Origin: Selaginella moellendorffii
Lineage: Eukaryota > Streptophyta > Lycopodiopsida > Selaginellales > Selaginellaceae
DNA: 64,000 nt
Reading direction: 5' to 3'
Assembly (NCBI RefSeq): GCF_000143415.4
Contig: NW_003314308.1
Span: forward strand, 1,096,654-1,160,653
The translations under genes were made by a program, and so were the position numbers. Below the pieces are notes generated by a model. That model was given only the letters and a program-made list of their open reading frames with translations, had not been told where the DNA came from and did no database searches. Position 1 is the stretch's first letter. Every line of letters starts with the position of its first letter. Positions 36,501 through 48,035 of this stretch are shown in pieces.

Positions 36501-38404
36501 AGTAAGTGTAGCGCATGTGATCATGAGATAAAATTTGGATATACTGTCACTGTGGATCCTTGAAACCTTGGGGGTAAATGGGGATAAAATAGCCATTGGT
36601 TTAAGAGTATATTGTCACTGTGGATTTTTAAAACCTTGGGGGTAAATGGGGATAAAATAGCCACTAAAAGCTCTTTCATCAAGCAATTGCCCCTTTTCCA
36701 GTTAGCTTAAGGGGAGAGGGATAGGGTGTGCTACAAGGATAATAAGTTAATTGTGTTGTATGTGATATAACCCTTTTTTTTCTTAAGAAAGACACATTAG
36801 AAAAGTGATAAATTTCAACTTCTAGTCTAGGAGAATCACAAATTTAGGGGAAGATAATTTGAGAGGAGCGAAGAAAAAGGCATTTACCAAAATCTTTTAG
36901 ATTTAACTACTATTATTGTTCTTTAACCTTTTTCCAAAAGGATTTAGCTTGAGCATCTAATTAAATCGCAACCTCCTTTCGATTCAAGATTATATGCCAC
37001 AACATTTATTTGTAAATCATTTGTCTATAGAGTGTTAACACTTCCCACACCTAATGATTTAGTGCATCCAAAGAGGGTTAAGTTAAGTTAGAAATGAGGT
37101 AATAAAAAGTAGTTTAGCATTTATTTGCCTTATTGTAACGCAAATAAATTTGGAGCCAAACTTCAAACCTATTCCACTACAAAATAAAGGTTTAGTATGT
37201 ATTTAAAATTCCATATAAATACCACTTCCTCATGTTTATTTTTTACATATTTGAGATTGGTTCAAAATTAAATAGTCTAATATGTCTATATATAAATTGC
37301 AAAATGTTTTGTTTTACTAATTTTTTGCACCTTTTTTGGATGGTTGATTGTGCTATATATACTAAAACTTTATTGATCAAGAGAGAAAAAGTTACATTAA
37401 AGAAGTGATGGATCTTGGTTTCTAGTCTAGGAGAATCACAAACTTGGAAAGAGCTATTAAAAGGGAAAGGAGGAAGGAGGAGGAAAGCACTTATCAAAAT
37501 CTTTTAAATTTAGCCATTATTATTGTCTTTTAAACTTCTCTCAAAAAAATTTGGTTTAAGCATTTAACGAACTTAAACTTTTTTTTTAATTTAGGACTAT
37601 TTATTTTATACCCAAATCTTTCGTCTATGGAGTATGTATATTTAATGATTTAGCATATTTGAAAAAGGTTATGTTAAGTTGGAAATAAAAGGCAATAAAG
37701 AGTAATTTAACATTCATTTAAATATAAAACTAAATTTTAGGCTCGCCACACTATGAAACAAGGGTTTAATATACATTCAAAATCTATTCAACTCTTGCAT
37801 GCAAAAAAAATATTTAATTAATGTTGTATTCATATATCACTTTATTGTCCAACCCCATTATTAGGGTTAAATAGGATTTAGAAGGTTCTAAAAGATATGC
37901 CATATGAAATGGCTTGAAATTGGGTTTTGGAATTTAACATATTTATAAAGTATAAAAATTAGGAAGAGGATAATAAGTTAATTGTGTTGTATGTGCCAAA
38001 AGTCTCTTGATATAACCCTTTTTTTTTCTTAAGGAAGACACATTAGAAAAGTGATAAATTTTAGCTTTTAATCTAGGAGATTATAAACTTGGGAAGAGCT
38101 ATTAAGGGATGACGGAAGGAAGAAGTTGGTGGTATGTTTATATTTTATATTAATTGTCCATCCTTATTATTGGGATCAAATAAGATTCAAAAACCTTTAA
38201 AATATATGCCATATAGAATGGTTTGAAATTAATTCCACTTTTGGAGTTTAAAATGCTTATAAAGATTAGAAAATAAGAGGATAATAAAAAGACTTCTAGT
38301 CTAGAAAAATCATTAACTTTAGAGGAGTTATTAAAAGGGAAAAGAAGGAGAGAAAAGGAAACCCCCCTTCCCTTACCATGTTTAAACTTTAATAAGTAAG
38401 TGAT
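33559..38404. repeat. AT-rich direct-repeat block
   Basis: A block of related AT-rich units. The clearest pair is about 34870-36133 plus 36736-36785, against about 36786-38030: a direct repeat of about 1.25-1.3 kb once the TRIM is removed. Within these, a shorter motif (a GAATCACAAA-TTGGAAAGAG phrase, then purine-rich runs, then AAATCTTTTAAATTTAAC) recurs every 0.6-0.8 kb from 34.1 to 38.1 kb and also near 25.5 kb. No coding capacity is seen. Confidence 0.7.
36134..36735 (+). mobile_element. TRIM (terminal-repeat retrotransposon in miniature), 602 bp
   Basis: Left LTR 36134-36295 (162 bp, TGTAGCGCATAT to GTGCGTTACA), internal 36296-36506, right LTR 36507-36735 (229 bp). A primer site TGGTATCGGAGC (one mismatch to the Met-tRNA consensus TGGTATCAGAGC) lies 2 bp after the left LTR, and a polypurine tract GAAGGGGGAG lies just before the right LTR. 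A perfect 5-bp target duplication AGGAT flanks it (36129-36133 and 36736-36740). The second copy of the host repeat carries the uninterrupted site (AGGATAATAAGTTAATTGTG from 37967). The right LTR is 67 bp longer because of an internal tandem duplication. No coding capacity. Confidence 0.93.
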
Positions 38405-40563
38405 TGTAAATTCTTGAATTTAAACTTCCCGGAATGTCACACACCTCAATACTATTCAAACCTAAAGACGTTTAATCTTAAATATCCCAAAATCTATAAG
38501 AGGGTGCATTCTTATTCATGGGCTCTTTCCCTTTATATTTAAATCCTATGGATTGTTTATCAAGTTGTTCTTTTTGGTTAATTACAATTTACTACACTTC
38601 TCTACAAATTCACGCCTTCATATATGAAAGTTGAGAACCACAATGTAAGCGACTAAATTTTCCATTCTACTTTAATCACTTAACCACACCTCCAACCACT
38701 TGGAGGAGTCTCACTCACAACCTCCATAAGTTCTATTTCAGACTTAGGCTTGCTAGCCCTGAGAATGGCATCCCCACCACTCAACCTTTGCACTTGATCC
38801 AAGTGCTCCACGTGTCCAATCCCATGACCGACACCCCAAGATACCACCGTCATATCAGCCCGTTACGCTAAAGCCATGCCCCTTTACCTTGGTCACACCG
38901 GTGGTCTAACACCACCTGCATCACAATCCTATCTCTCAAGGACTAGGCCATTTGTCCATGAGTGATCATTCCAGATCCACTCCTTAGCATCTTTAGGATG
39001 CCCATAGAAATGGGGAATAGCCTTCCCCAATATCCCTTTTCCGGTCTTCACCAAGTCCCTTTTTGCCCATGGCCGTGTTTACCAACACTGCCACTGGATC
39101 GAGGCCTACAGGCCTGACCACTAAGTCTTACGGTCCTCTGGGACTTCCTCACCACTCGACTGTATCCTTGGTCACTACACCAGAGGACTACTCCTCTTCC
39201 TTTCCACAGTCTGGGCCTTTGGGACAACATTTTGAAACACCATAGCCCTACGCGAGCCTCATGGGTACTCTCCCCGCCTTCCGCCTTTGGGTGCTCTAGC
39301 CATGGGCTTAGAGCGAGGTTCCGTTGAGCCACACCAGGTATCCAAGTAGGTAGTGCCACCCACACTTGGATTGGGAGCATCGACTATTCGATCTCCCGGG
39401 GGAACTAGAGCCGGCTCTTGAATACTTCACTAAGCTACCCCATTTGTCGGTCCATATTCACTCTAGTCTTGGACTTCCCAGTGGCCAGTTCATCACCCAA
39501 CACTGGATATGGCCTTCCTGGGCCAAACTAGCTTTTCCTGGGCCAAACTAGCTTTTCTTGGGCCAAATTGACCCTTCCTGGCCAAACTGGCTTCACTGGG
39601 CTCCAACCCCTACACTCTCCCTACTATACTTTTGGAACCCCCCGCAGCCCCCCCCCCCCCCCTTGGGGGACGATCGCTTTGGGCTTTCACCCAACTGCCT
39701 GTATTAGTATTTGGACTCAGACTCGGGCTCGAACTCGGACTCGGACTCGGTCTCGGTCTCGGTTTTGGACTCGGACTCGGTCTCAGTCTCGGTTTCGGAC
39801 TCGGACTCGGTCTCGGTCTCGGTCTCGGTTCCATCTCAGACTCCATCTCGGACTTCATCTCGGGTCCATCTCAGACTCCATCTCGGACTCCATCTCGGGT
39901 CCATCTCGGACTCCATCTCGGACTCCATCTCGGGTCCATCTCGGACTCCATCTCGGGTCCATCTCGGGTCCATCTCGGACTCCATCTCGGACACTCCACG
40001 TGTCATGTGTTGTTCCTTTTTGGGTCCCTTTTTGGAGCCTTGCTTATTGCTCGCTTCGTGCTCGTTCTTCGAGCACTTCATTAGGAGTTCCACTCCCACT
40101 CTCGACTTTTTCAAGTTGGAGCTTTTTAGTCCAAATGTGTTACGCTTGTTTGGTTTTTGCTTCGGCCACCACCACATGGCACCCTTCTGGCTCCACTTTG
40201 GGGCCTAGGGATTTTGTGTCTCACACACAACTCTCTCGAGAGCCCTAATTTCTTGACACCCTACCCTTCGAGTCAAGCCTAACTAGAGCAAATTTGACCT
40301 ATTAAATGTTAATCAACATGTGATGTGATTCCCCTAGCCAACTAATAGAGTCGGACTCGAGACCCCTCTGATACTAAACATAAGCTTCTGAATTTAAACT
40401 TTCTAGGAGGTTACTCAGCTCAATACTATTCAAACCCAAGAACATTTAACTTTAAATATCTCAACTAATTGGAAAAAAAGGTGCACTCTTGTTCATGGGC
40501 TCTTTCCCTTTATATTTAAACCCCATGGATCATCTATTAACTTGTTCTCTTTGGTTGCTTACA
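38405..40563 (-). mobile_element. Older TRIM-like element, interrupted by a solo LTR
   Basis: Direct repeats of about 182 bp (38405-38586 and 40379-40563) share CTTGAATTTAAACTT-like starts, the phrase CATGGGCTCTTTCCCTTTAT, and ends in TTACA. Flanks are GTGAT and ATGAT, a target duplication with one change. Next to the right-hand repeat, on the minus strand, lies TAGTATCAGAGG, close to the Met-tRNA primer site, so the element is on the minus strand. Without the nested solo LTR the internal part is only about 200 bp. The right-hand repeat has lost its TG start (CA), in keeping with greater age. Confidence 0.65.
38644..40225 (-). mobile_element. Solo LTR of the 8-kb element family
   Basis: 1582 bp with the same ends as LTR A and B (TGTAAGCG to TCTCACA) and a shorter tandem array (about 39712-39990). 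A perfect 5-bp target duplication CACAA flanks it (38639-38643 and 40226-40230). No internal domain is attached, so it arose by LTR-LTR recombination. It sits inside the older TRIM-like element. Confidence 0.9.
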
Positions 40564-40568
40564 ATGAT

Positions 40569-41269
40569 GAAATTAAATGTCACTCTGTAAAAATAGCCAT
40601 GTTAGTGTTGGAATGCACTACAACTTCCCAACATACTTCTTAGTTCTTCTCTTACACTACTAGCAGGTAGGGTAAGAATAGATGTAATTTGCTACATTAA
40701 TTTTGATACCAGACTAAAAAAGTCCCTTTTTCAACTAAATAAAAGTTTTTCATTTACTACTATATTCTATTGTTGGAACATCATAACATTCTTATAGAAA
40801 CAATTGTCACAGGTCCTTGGACAAAAGATACAATCTTTCCTACTTATAGTAAATAAGCCCATATTTAACTGAGAAATAAAGTTTCACATTAGCACAAATA
40901 ACAAATTTCATTGCTTTACTATTAATGTTTTGTTTCGACAACTCCACATAATACAATATTACTTTTGTCAATAGATCACTTTCATATGAAACCCAAACAT
41001 CTCCTAACTAGTCCAAATTAATTGCTGAAAACTGATTTTGATGATTTAACACATCTAGAACTTACTAGATTTATAAATAATTTTGATATTGAATCTAACA
41101 AACTTCTTTTGCCAATGAACCTACTTTGGCATAAACTTTAGCTACATTGTAAAATAGCTCAATATGTTATTATTCATATAAACTTTAGTATGTCTATCCA
41201 AATAATACCTTTAATGGTCCAACTCTAACACTATAGCAAACATTTCTTTTCTTGTGTGTAGGCCATTAT
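40569..41269. other. AT-rich intergenic stretch
   Basis: Short open frames only; no motif recognised on either strand. It forms the distal upstream flank of the OTU gene. Confidence 0.5.
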
Positions 41270-41380
41270 CCTGCACTTTCGAAAAAATTGAGGTACAACT
41301 TATCCCTTCCAATAGAGAATATCCTAACGAATATTCTTTTAAAAATATGCTACGAATGTTCTAGGAAAATATTCTAGGGT
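41270..41380. repeat. Dispersed 5'-flank element, copy 3
   Basis: Core CCTGCACTTTCGAAAAAATT, then CCCTTCCAATAGAGAATATC and GAATATTC-like units, ending about 30 bp before the OTU start codon. It probably overlaps the promoter or leader of that gene. Confidence 0.65.
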
Positions 41381-41409
41381 TTAGGTTGTGATCTTCGAGC
41401 GATCGAGCT

Positions 41410-42338
41410 ATGGCGGTCACGGAGGCGGAGAGCCGCATGGAAATGCTGAGCCGCCACCAGTAAGTCGCAGCTCTTAGCGTTGTTTTCGTGACGATGATGG
41501 TCGTGGCGGCAGGCAGGAGATCAAGGAGCTGCGAAATCGAGAGATCGAGCTCAAGAAGGCCGCCGCCAAGGGCAGCAAGGCGGAGCAAAAGGCCAAGAAG
41601 AAGGCGATCGAGGAAGAAATCTCCGGGAAGGACGCGGCGATGAAGGAGCGGCAGGCCAGGGAGCTGGCTACGCTGGGGTTTGCGGGCAGCGAGGACACGA
41701 ATGCCGGGCGGCTGGATGGATTGGTGAGGGCAATCGCGGGGGTCGGGGTCTCCTCCGCCGCCGCCGTGGCGGCGCCGCCAAGAATCTCCAAGGGGAAGAA
41801 GTGGCGGGATCGACGAGCGCAGCAGGACGCCGAGAGGGAGCAGCGCATCCAGGACGAACAGGCACTGCTCGTGAGCGATCGCAAGGTGGAGGAGGATGTC
41901 CTCGCCGCCAAGCTCCAGCCGCTGGGATTGTCGCTCAAGGAGATCAAACCCGACGGGCATTGCTTGTACCGGGCGGTGGAAGATCAGCTCCAGCTCCATC
42001 CCAGCGCGCCCCAGTACTCGTTCCAGGAGCTCCGGAAGATCGCGGCGGGCTACATCCGCGAGCACCCAGAGGATTTCGTTCCATTCATTGGCGGCGATGT
42101 GGAGCTGGAGGATTACTGCCGGGAGATCGAATCGACCGCGGCCTGGGGAGGGCAATTGGAGCTCGAGGCCCTCTCTCACGCGCTCCAGAAGCACATCTTC
42201 GTGTTCTCGGCGGAGATGGCGATCGTGGAGATGGGCAGTGGGTTCCAGCGCGATGGGACGAATCCATCGATCAAGCTCTCGTATCACAAGCACGCGTTTG
42301 GATTGGGGGAGCACTACAACTCCCTGGTTCCGGCGTGA
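41410..42338 (+). CDS. OTU-domain deubiquitinase (OTUD6-like)
   Basis: Exon 1 (41410-41459) and exon 2 (41513-42338) give 291 residues starting MAVTEAESRMEML. The N-terminal third is a charged coiled coil (EIKELRNREIELKKAAAKG), followed by the basic PRISKGKKWRDRR motif typical of OTUD6 proteins. The C-terminal OTU domain has the catalytic cysteine in KPDGHCLYRAVEDQL (about C167), the WGGQLELEALSH signature, and the catalytic histidine in GEHYNS (about H284). The enzyme removes ubiquitin; OTUD6 relatives are linked to ribosome-associated ubiquitin signalling. The acceptor at 41511-41512 is the one that keeps frame. A degenerate copy lies at 21816-22534. Confidence 0.92.
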
Positions 42339-42663
42339 GGAAGAACGCGGGGAGGGTTTTGGCGGGAAGAAGAGTGCCACGTGGCTGCTGACGTGCCCAA
42401 TGGTCACGATTAGGGTTCTTCGTTTTCTTCATCAGTGAAATATTTCGCGTGATCGTCGTGTTCTTCGTCGATTCTCTCCTCTGCCCTCCCACAGGTAAAT
42501 CGATTCGTGCGCTGCGAGGACTCTCTGGATTGTAATCGGTGTTTTCTTGCAGCGTTGCGGCAGCGATGCGCGTCCAATCGATTTCTTGTTAATTCGATCT
42601 TCCCTGTGGTACGTAGCGATCGGGCACGAGAATGCCGTCAATCCTTGCTCTCTGTGCTTGTAG

Positions 42664-45600
42664 ATGGAAGAAGGGACGCCGATTCTCGAATCCTTCACGC
42701 AAAGCGTCGCGGATGGGCCGTCCCAGCCGCTGGTGCGCAAGCTCATGTCCCTGATGCTCTCGGAGCCGTCCTCGATCCCTCCCATTCAAGATCCCGACGA
42801 CGCCAGTGGATTCCTCCTCGTCGAAGCTCCCGCTGGTGGAATATCGAGGCCCGGAGCTTTAGACGCAGTGGAAGATATCGCTCAAACGGCCGGGTGCCCG
42901 GTGGAGGACATGGAGAACGTTGTCCAGTCGGGGTTCCGGTTCGCTGGATCCGAGGGGTGCTGCGATTCTCCAAGAGTGGAGAGTTACTTCTCGGAGAGCC
43001 AGATCCCAGCAGACCTCGCGGACAAAGTTCCCATCGATTTCCTCCACGCCATCAACAATGTGCTCGACACCAGGGTCGTCCCAGTGCCAAAGGGCCATCA
43101 CCACCATCACCACCACGGCCATGGTAGACGAAGATCTGCAAGGAAGCGAGCTCCGCCAGCTTTGTCACTCGGGAACAAAGAGCTTGTTCTTCCTCGCGAG
43201 GAAGAACAAGGTGGCACAGGTTTCGCGAGCACGGACTATGCACAGGAGATGGTGACGAGGAGGCTGGATAGATTGGAGGAGATTTGCTTGCGGACCGAGT
43301 CCTACGTCCAGATGGTTCTAGGGACGATGGACAGGAGGCTCCAGCTCCTCGAGGGCGATGGGATATCCAGGTGCACTCTGGATTCCATGACTTCTCCGAG
43401 GTTTCCAGGAGGAAGTTTTTCGTGCGAAGCCGGGACTTTCGTTACTCCGGAGATGCTCATGGTGCAGTCTCCTCGTCCGGACAGGATATCTCTGTTTGCT
43501 ACTGATGTAGCAGCGTCGGCTGGGTTGGAGGTGTCTTGCCAGGCTTCCGAGGATCCAGCGCTCGTTCTCTCGACTCCGGTTCCATCCGTTTCGCAGCCGT
43601 CCGAGTATCCGTTCGCTACTCTTGCTGGAGAGCGGCCGGAGATCACCGCAACGGTGGCTCCTTCAACTCCAAATACAGGGGACGAGATAACAACGATGCA
43701 CAGGCAGGAGGACGAAGGGACTTCCGAGAGGCCACTTGTTGCTGCGATCGCCGTTTTCTCTCTTGCTCCCGATGCTGCGGTGGATGCACTCCTGAGCGAA
43801 CCAGTTTTGACGTGGGAGAACGAGGGATTTCCCTACCTTCGTCCAGCTTACCAGGTGGAGTTGGAGCCTCGGCCGAGGGACACCACTGTGCTGACATGGG
43901 ACGCTGCTCGCTACTTGGCTCCCGAGTCGACAAGCAGTGAAGACGAGCGTGCTACTTGTCACTCCAGCGAGGAAGCATTCGCCTTCTGCAATCTAGACGA
44001 CGAACCGAGGCGGCTCAAGGAGGACACTGAGATGCTGAGCGAGGTTTCGTCTCTCCTCCAGAATATATGCGCCGACCTGGAAGCTTACGGCGTTCCGGAG
44101 GATGAAAGAACCATCGAGCGCTGTCCTCACTGTCGTTTCGGCCCAGCTTGCATCAAAGACCAGGAGGAGATCATCTCAGTTCTCGAGGAGATGTTCACGA
44201 GGCTGACATACTGGCCGCGTCCCGAGGACGTCCTCATGAGTGTTCTACCAGTCTCAGGAGCTTTCTCGGCAAACGCTTCGGTAGACGAAGTTGCGTTTGC
44301 TCCAGCAGCGGCTTCCAGTCGAGAGCGTGTTATAGAGGGAGTTCAGTACGCGCAGCTACCTCAGCAAGAAGACGTAGACGAGATCAGCTCAACGAAAACC
44401 GAGCGGAGTCTTGAGATTTTTCCTTTGGAAGGCAGCACCAGTCCAAGGGTGGCACTCTCGTTCATTCAGGAAGACGGCATGTCCTCGGAGGTCGAGCAAG
44501 CTCCGCAGCACATGAAGATTGAAATGCCACCTCCGAAGCAGGATGCTCCGAACGAACCTTTGGCTCTTCACGTTGCGATTGCTCCCAAGGAAATCAAGGT
44601 GGTGCCGGAGGACGAGCCCGGCGCAGAAGAAGTGGCGCCCTCGGTTATCCAGGACATCTCCGTCACACTCGAAGGATCTTACAGTCAACCCGTCGTTCAC
44701 GAGAACGATGTCGTCGGGGACAACGCAGCCGAAAGTCGAGAAGTTGTGGCCGTTTCAAGGGACCAGCTGCAGCTTTCTGGTGACGTATTTGCGGACTACA
44801 CGTTGAAGGTTGTTCCCCGGCCAGAGCAGCAACAGGAAGGAGCCCCCTTGGTTGTAAGCCAGGACAACAAGATGGTGATTAACGAGGAGGAGGTTTCATC
44901 CGTGATACACGAGCTGTGCTTCGCCCTGGACGTTCCTTCGCGTGCAAGTCAGGCTGACAAAAGCAAAGAACCGGAGCTCCCGTTACAAATCGCCATTGCA
45001 TTAACTGGAAGCGGTAGTGGTGCCAGCGATCACAGCATGGTGGCGCGGACGTCAGTGGAGGACATATCCAGCTCTGAGGCATCCTCGTCAACTCAGCAGC
45101 AAAAGGAAATTGCGTCCATCATTCTCAACCTCAAAGCGCTCCAAAAGAGTGAGGAAAGGCCCATGACGTTCAACTGGGAAGGCGTTCCCGCGGCAAGCGA
45201 ATGCGACGACATACCTTGCCTGCTCAAGGTTGAGGAGAAGAAGTTGGCGGCTGCAAACGACGAGTTCACTTCTGTTCACCAGGAAGTCCGCATCTCGCTG
45301 GAGGTTCCCACGGAGACGAGAAGCGAAGCTGCTGGCCCGGGTGTTCAGATCGGCATTGCTGTGAAGTCCGTGCCGAAGAGAGCTGGTGACGAAGAGAACG
45401 CCATATACACAGTCGAGATACCCGACGACACGGACTTTGAGAAAGTGCCACTGAGCGAGACCGTCGAGCGAGAGGCAGAGCCCGCAATTGAGGAGCTAGT
45501 GCCTCTGACAAAAGCAGCCGCGTCGCCCGCGAAGACACTGGTCGTCGAGAACAGAAGCTTGGGAGACGAGCTGTTGCTGGAGTCGATTCTGGCTCCTCCA

Positions 45601-47129
45601 CCATCTCCTGGCGAAGCCGCTCCGGAGACGCATGACTTTGTGGTGAAAGAGGAGAAGAAGGCTGAGGAAGAATGGGTGATCGATACGAGTTTTCTTCCAA
45701 AGGAGAACTCCCACAAAGTCGAGGCTAAGGTGCCAAAGACAGTGCTCAAAGGGGTGACAACGCAAGATCTCATCCGCGGCTCCCTCCATTTTGACGGGAA
45801 AGCCTGCTTGCTCTCGATCTCGACCGACGATATCTGGACAACGGAGGATATGTGCCAGGCGTCAGTGCCAGGCGCCGCAGGGAAAGAGAAGTCGTCGCTA
45901 CCATTCTTGGCGGACAAAGGTCCTGGCTTGCGGAACGGTGCTGAGCCTCTGATACGGGAGATCCCTGCATGGCTTGGAGACGTGCTTATCGACGAGGTGA
46001 AACAAGCTTGTGCCGGCAGCGCAAAGGAGGCTTTTGGATTCGGGGGAGGGAAGCAACAGCAGCAGCAGCAGCAGGCCGGCATCCAGCGTCAAGTGCTTGG
46101 ATTTCGGAGCTTGCCAGGAAGGCAAGTCAGGCCTGGCCAGCCAAAACCATCTCAAGAGGCCGCGTTTGGGTTTCGCAGCCTGCCTCCGAAGTCGGGGAGG
46201 CCACCTTTGCCAACAGCAGTCGCAGCGGTGAAGCCCAGCATCTCAGTCACTGTTCCGGTTTCCAGCGACGGTTTCGCAGACTGGGACTCGACGCTCTCGC
46301 TCGTCACCAGGGGTGGTAGTCCACCACAGTCACTAGCGCAGCAGGAGCAGGCAGACCCGACGAAGCCAAGAGTTCCGGACTCTCCAGGCGCTCGCTCCTG
46401 CATCATCAACAGGCCGAGCGAGCTTGGTAGGAGCAGCAGCGGCGTTGGGGGTGGCGGCAGCGCTAGCACACTGGCCGTGGAGCCGGAATTCGAGCAGGAT
46501 GCTCAAGCGCCGGCAAAGACGATCATTTCGGACGCAGCATCGGCCTCGACTCCGTCACAGACGACACCAACGTCAACGCTAACTCTGGAGCAGACCTCGT
46601 CGCCTCTACCTCTTCCTCCGGCAGCGAAGATGGCTCTAGACTTACTGGACGCGGGCAGTGGCGAGGAATCGTCCGGGGAAGCACAGCAAGCAGCTTGGAG
46701 CAGTGACGGACTCCATGTCCTGCCGCTGGACGCGCTACAAGAGGAGACGTTCTTTGACGCTCTCGAGTGCTCGGGTAAGTCTCATCTTCATTACAACAAC
46801 AGGAAGTGTAGAGGCACAATAAGGCTGGTGGGATTTGTCATCAACATGGTGGTGGTGATCATCGTCTGCACGATGGTGATCTCGCATCATCGTCGTGGTG
46901 TTAGAGAACAGGAGGACGTGAATGCTTTGATTCTCACAGATTTTTGGTTTGAGCAGCGGCTGGAAGAAGCGGTGGTGGTACCAACAGTAACAATGGCAAG
47001 ATCAAGCGCTACCTCAAGGACAAGCTGTGGAACAAATTCTCGTGCTATGGCGTTGGGCTCCCAGAGTCGGATTCTTCGGACGCGGGCATGCCGTGCCATC
47101 ACCACAGGATTCTCGCAAACAATTCTTAA
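42664..47129 (+). CDS. Large acidic protein of unknown family, 1427 residues
   Basis: A first exon of 4111 bp (42664-46774) and a second of 173 bp (46957-47129) join in frame. Ignoring the intron gives a longer open frame to 47178, but the donor GTAAGT and the acceptor after TTTGAGCAG favour splicing. The protein is mostly Glu-, Pro- and Ser-rich and looks disordered. Features: a start MEEGTPILESFTQSVADG; a run of seven histidines at about residue 145; a short helical segment RRLDRLEEICLRTESYVQMV at about 199; several similar phrases of the type EISSVI-x-EL-x-x-x-L-x-VP; a glutamine run and three FGFRSLP-like repeats at about 1120-1175; and a basic C-terminus KIKRYLKDKLWNKFSCYG. Codon use looks like that of the neighbouring genes. 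I do not recognise the family and assign no function. Confidence 0.75.
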
Positions 47130-47999
47130 AACATATCGAAATCTAATTCCGCTTGCCATACTAAAGTGTCCATGTTAAGCACAGATTTTCCTGACTTGCA
47201 ACAACCAGGAAGAAAATCACCACTAGCCTTAGCTTTGGCCATTTAGACTTGAGCATAGATTGGGAATAGATGCTATAAAGATCAAATCAAATCGTCACCC
47301 AAGTTCTACGGAATGGTCAGGGATTGCTACTGTTCCACTTAAGAACTGGTTTTCATGAACCAGCTTTGCCACGTGAATTTTCACGTCTGTAACCAACCAA
47401 GGTAACAAGACAGCAATGAGAGGGTGCTTTAGTTATATGTCAGAAGCTTCTAATCTTGTGACGATTTTGGATAGGCTATAGATATCACTATATTTTCTTT
47501 TTTACCTTAGCTGAAACTTTGAAAGAATAAATTAATCAATTTAAATTTGATAAATCTATGAGCAAGCAAGCGAGTGAGTCAAGATAATTCGATGGATACT
47601 AGAGAGAGTCTAGGGTACGAAATTGCCTCACAGCTAACCATTGGGCACTATCAATTTTAATGAGGTGTGTTGCAGTTTTATCCACTTATCCATTTTTATT
47701 ATTGTTAAAAAATTTATATGAGATTAATATGGACCTATATCTTTTGCATATTTTCATTTTCCCACTTATAAACAAAAATGGATGGACCAGATTTAATCCC
47801 AAATAGATAGTCCATATTCTATAGTAATATAATTAATGTATTGCCTAGCCAGGGTAATTCATCTCTCTTTGTATGTGTGTGTGTGTGTGTATATATATAT
47901 ATGTATATATATGTATTTATAAACCTTACACCATCCTCTCCTCCGGAAGATAAAATAATAAATTAAGTGAACATTTAAAGTTTATATTGGGCAATTATA
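47130..47999. other. AT-rich intergenic stretch with microsatellite
   Basis: No gene was found. A TG/TA dinucleotide run lies at about 47871-47915. The right part (about 47640-48035) belongs to a dispersed repeat also seen near 57.1-57.4 kb and 59.1 kb. Confidence 0.5.
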
Positions 48000-48035
48000 A
48001 ATTACCACAGGAATCTAATACTCAATAAAAGGAAG
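47790..48035. repeat. Dispersed AT-rich repeat, copy 1
   Basis: Shared phrases: TAATTAATGTATTGCCTAG, then GTATTTATAAACCTTACA, then GGCAATTATAAATTACCAC. Copies are near 57250-57415 and 59085-59160. It lies just beyond the 3' side of the gypsy remnant, so it could be part of its LTR; I could not prove that. Confidence 0.5.

Noticed and set aside
41361-42407. 348-codon minus-strand open frame opposite the OTU gene
   Set aside because: The plus strand encodes a recognisable OTU protein with correct splice sites; the antisense frame is a GC-rich shadow.
46775-47178. Unspliced C-terminus of the 1427-residue protein
   Set aside because: A strong GTAAGT donor and a pyrimidine-AG acceptor give an in-frame, basic C-terminal exon; the unspliced reading looks like intron.
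47871-47915. TG/TA run as a regulatory element
   Set aside because: An ordinary dinucleotide microsatellite in AT-rich DNA.
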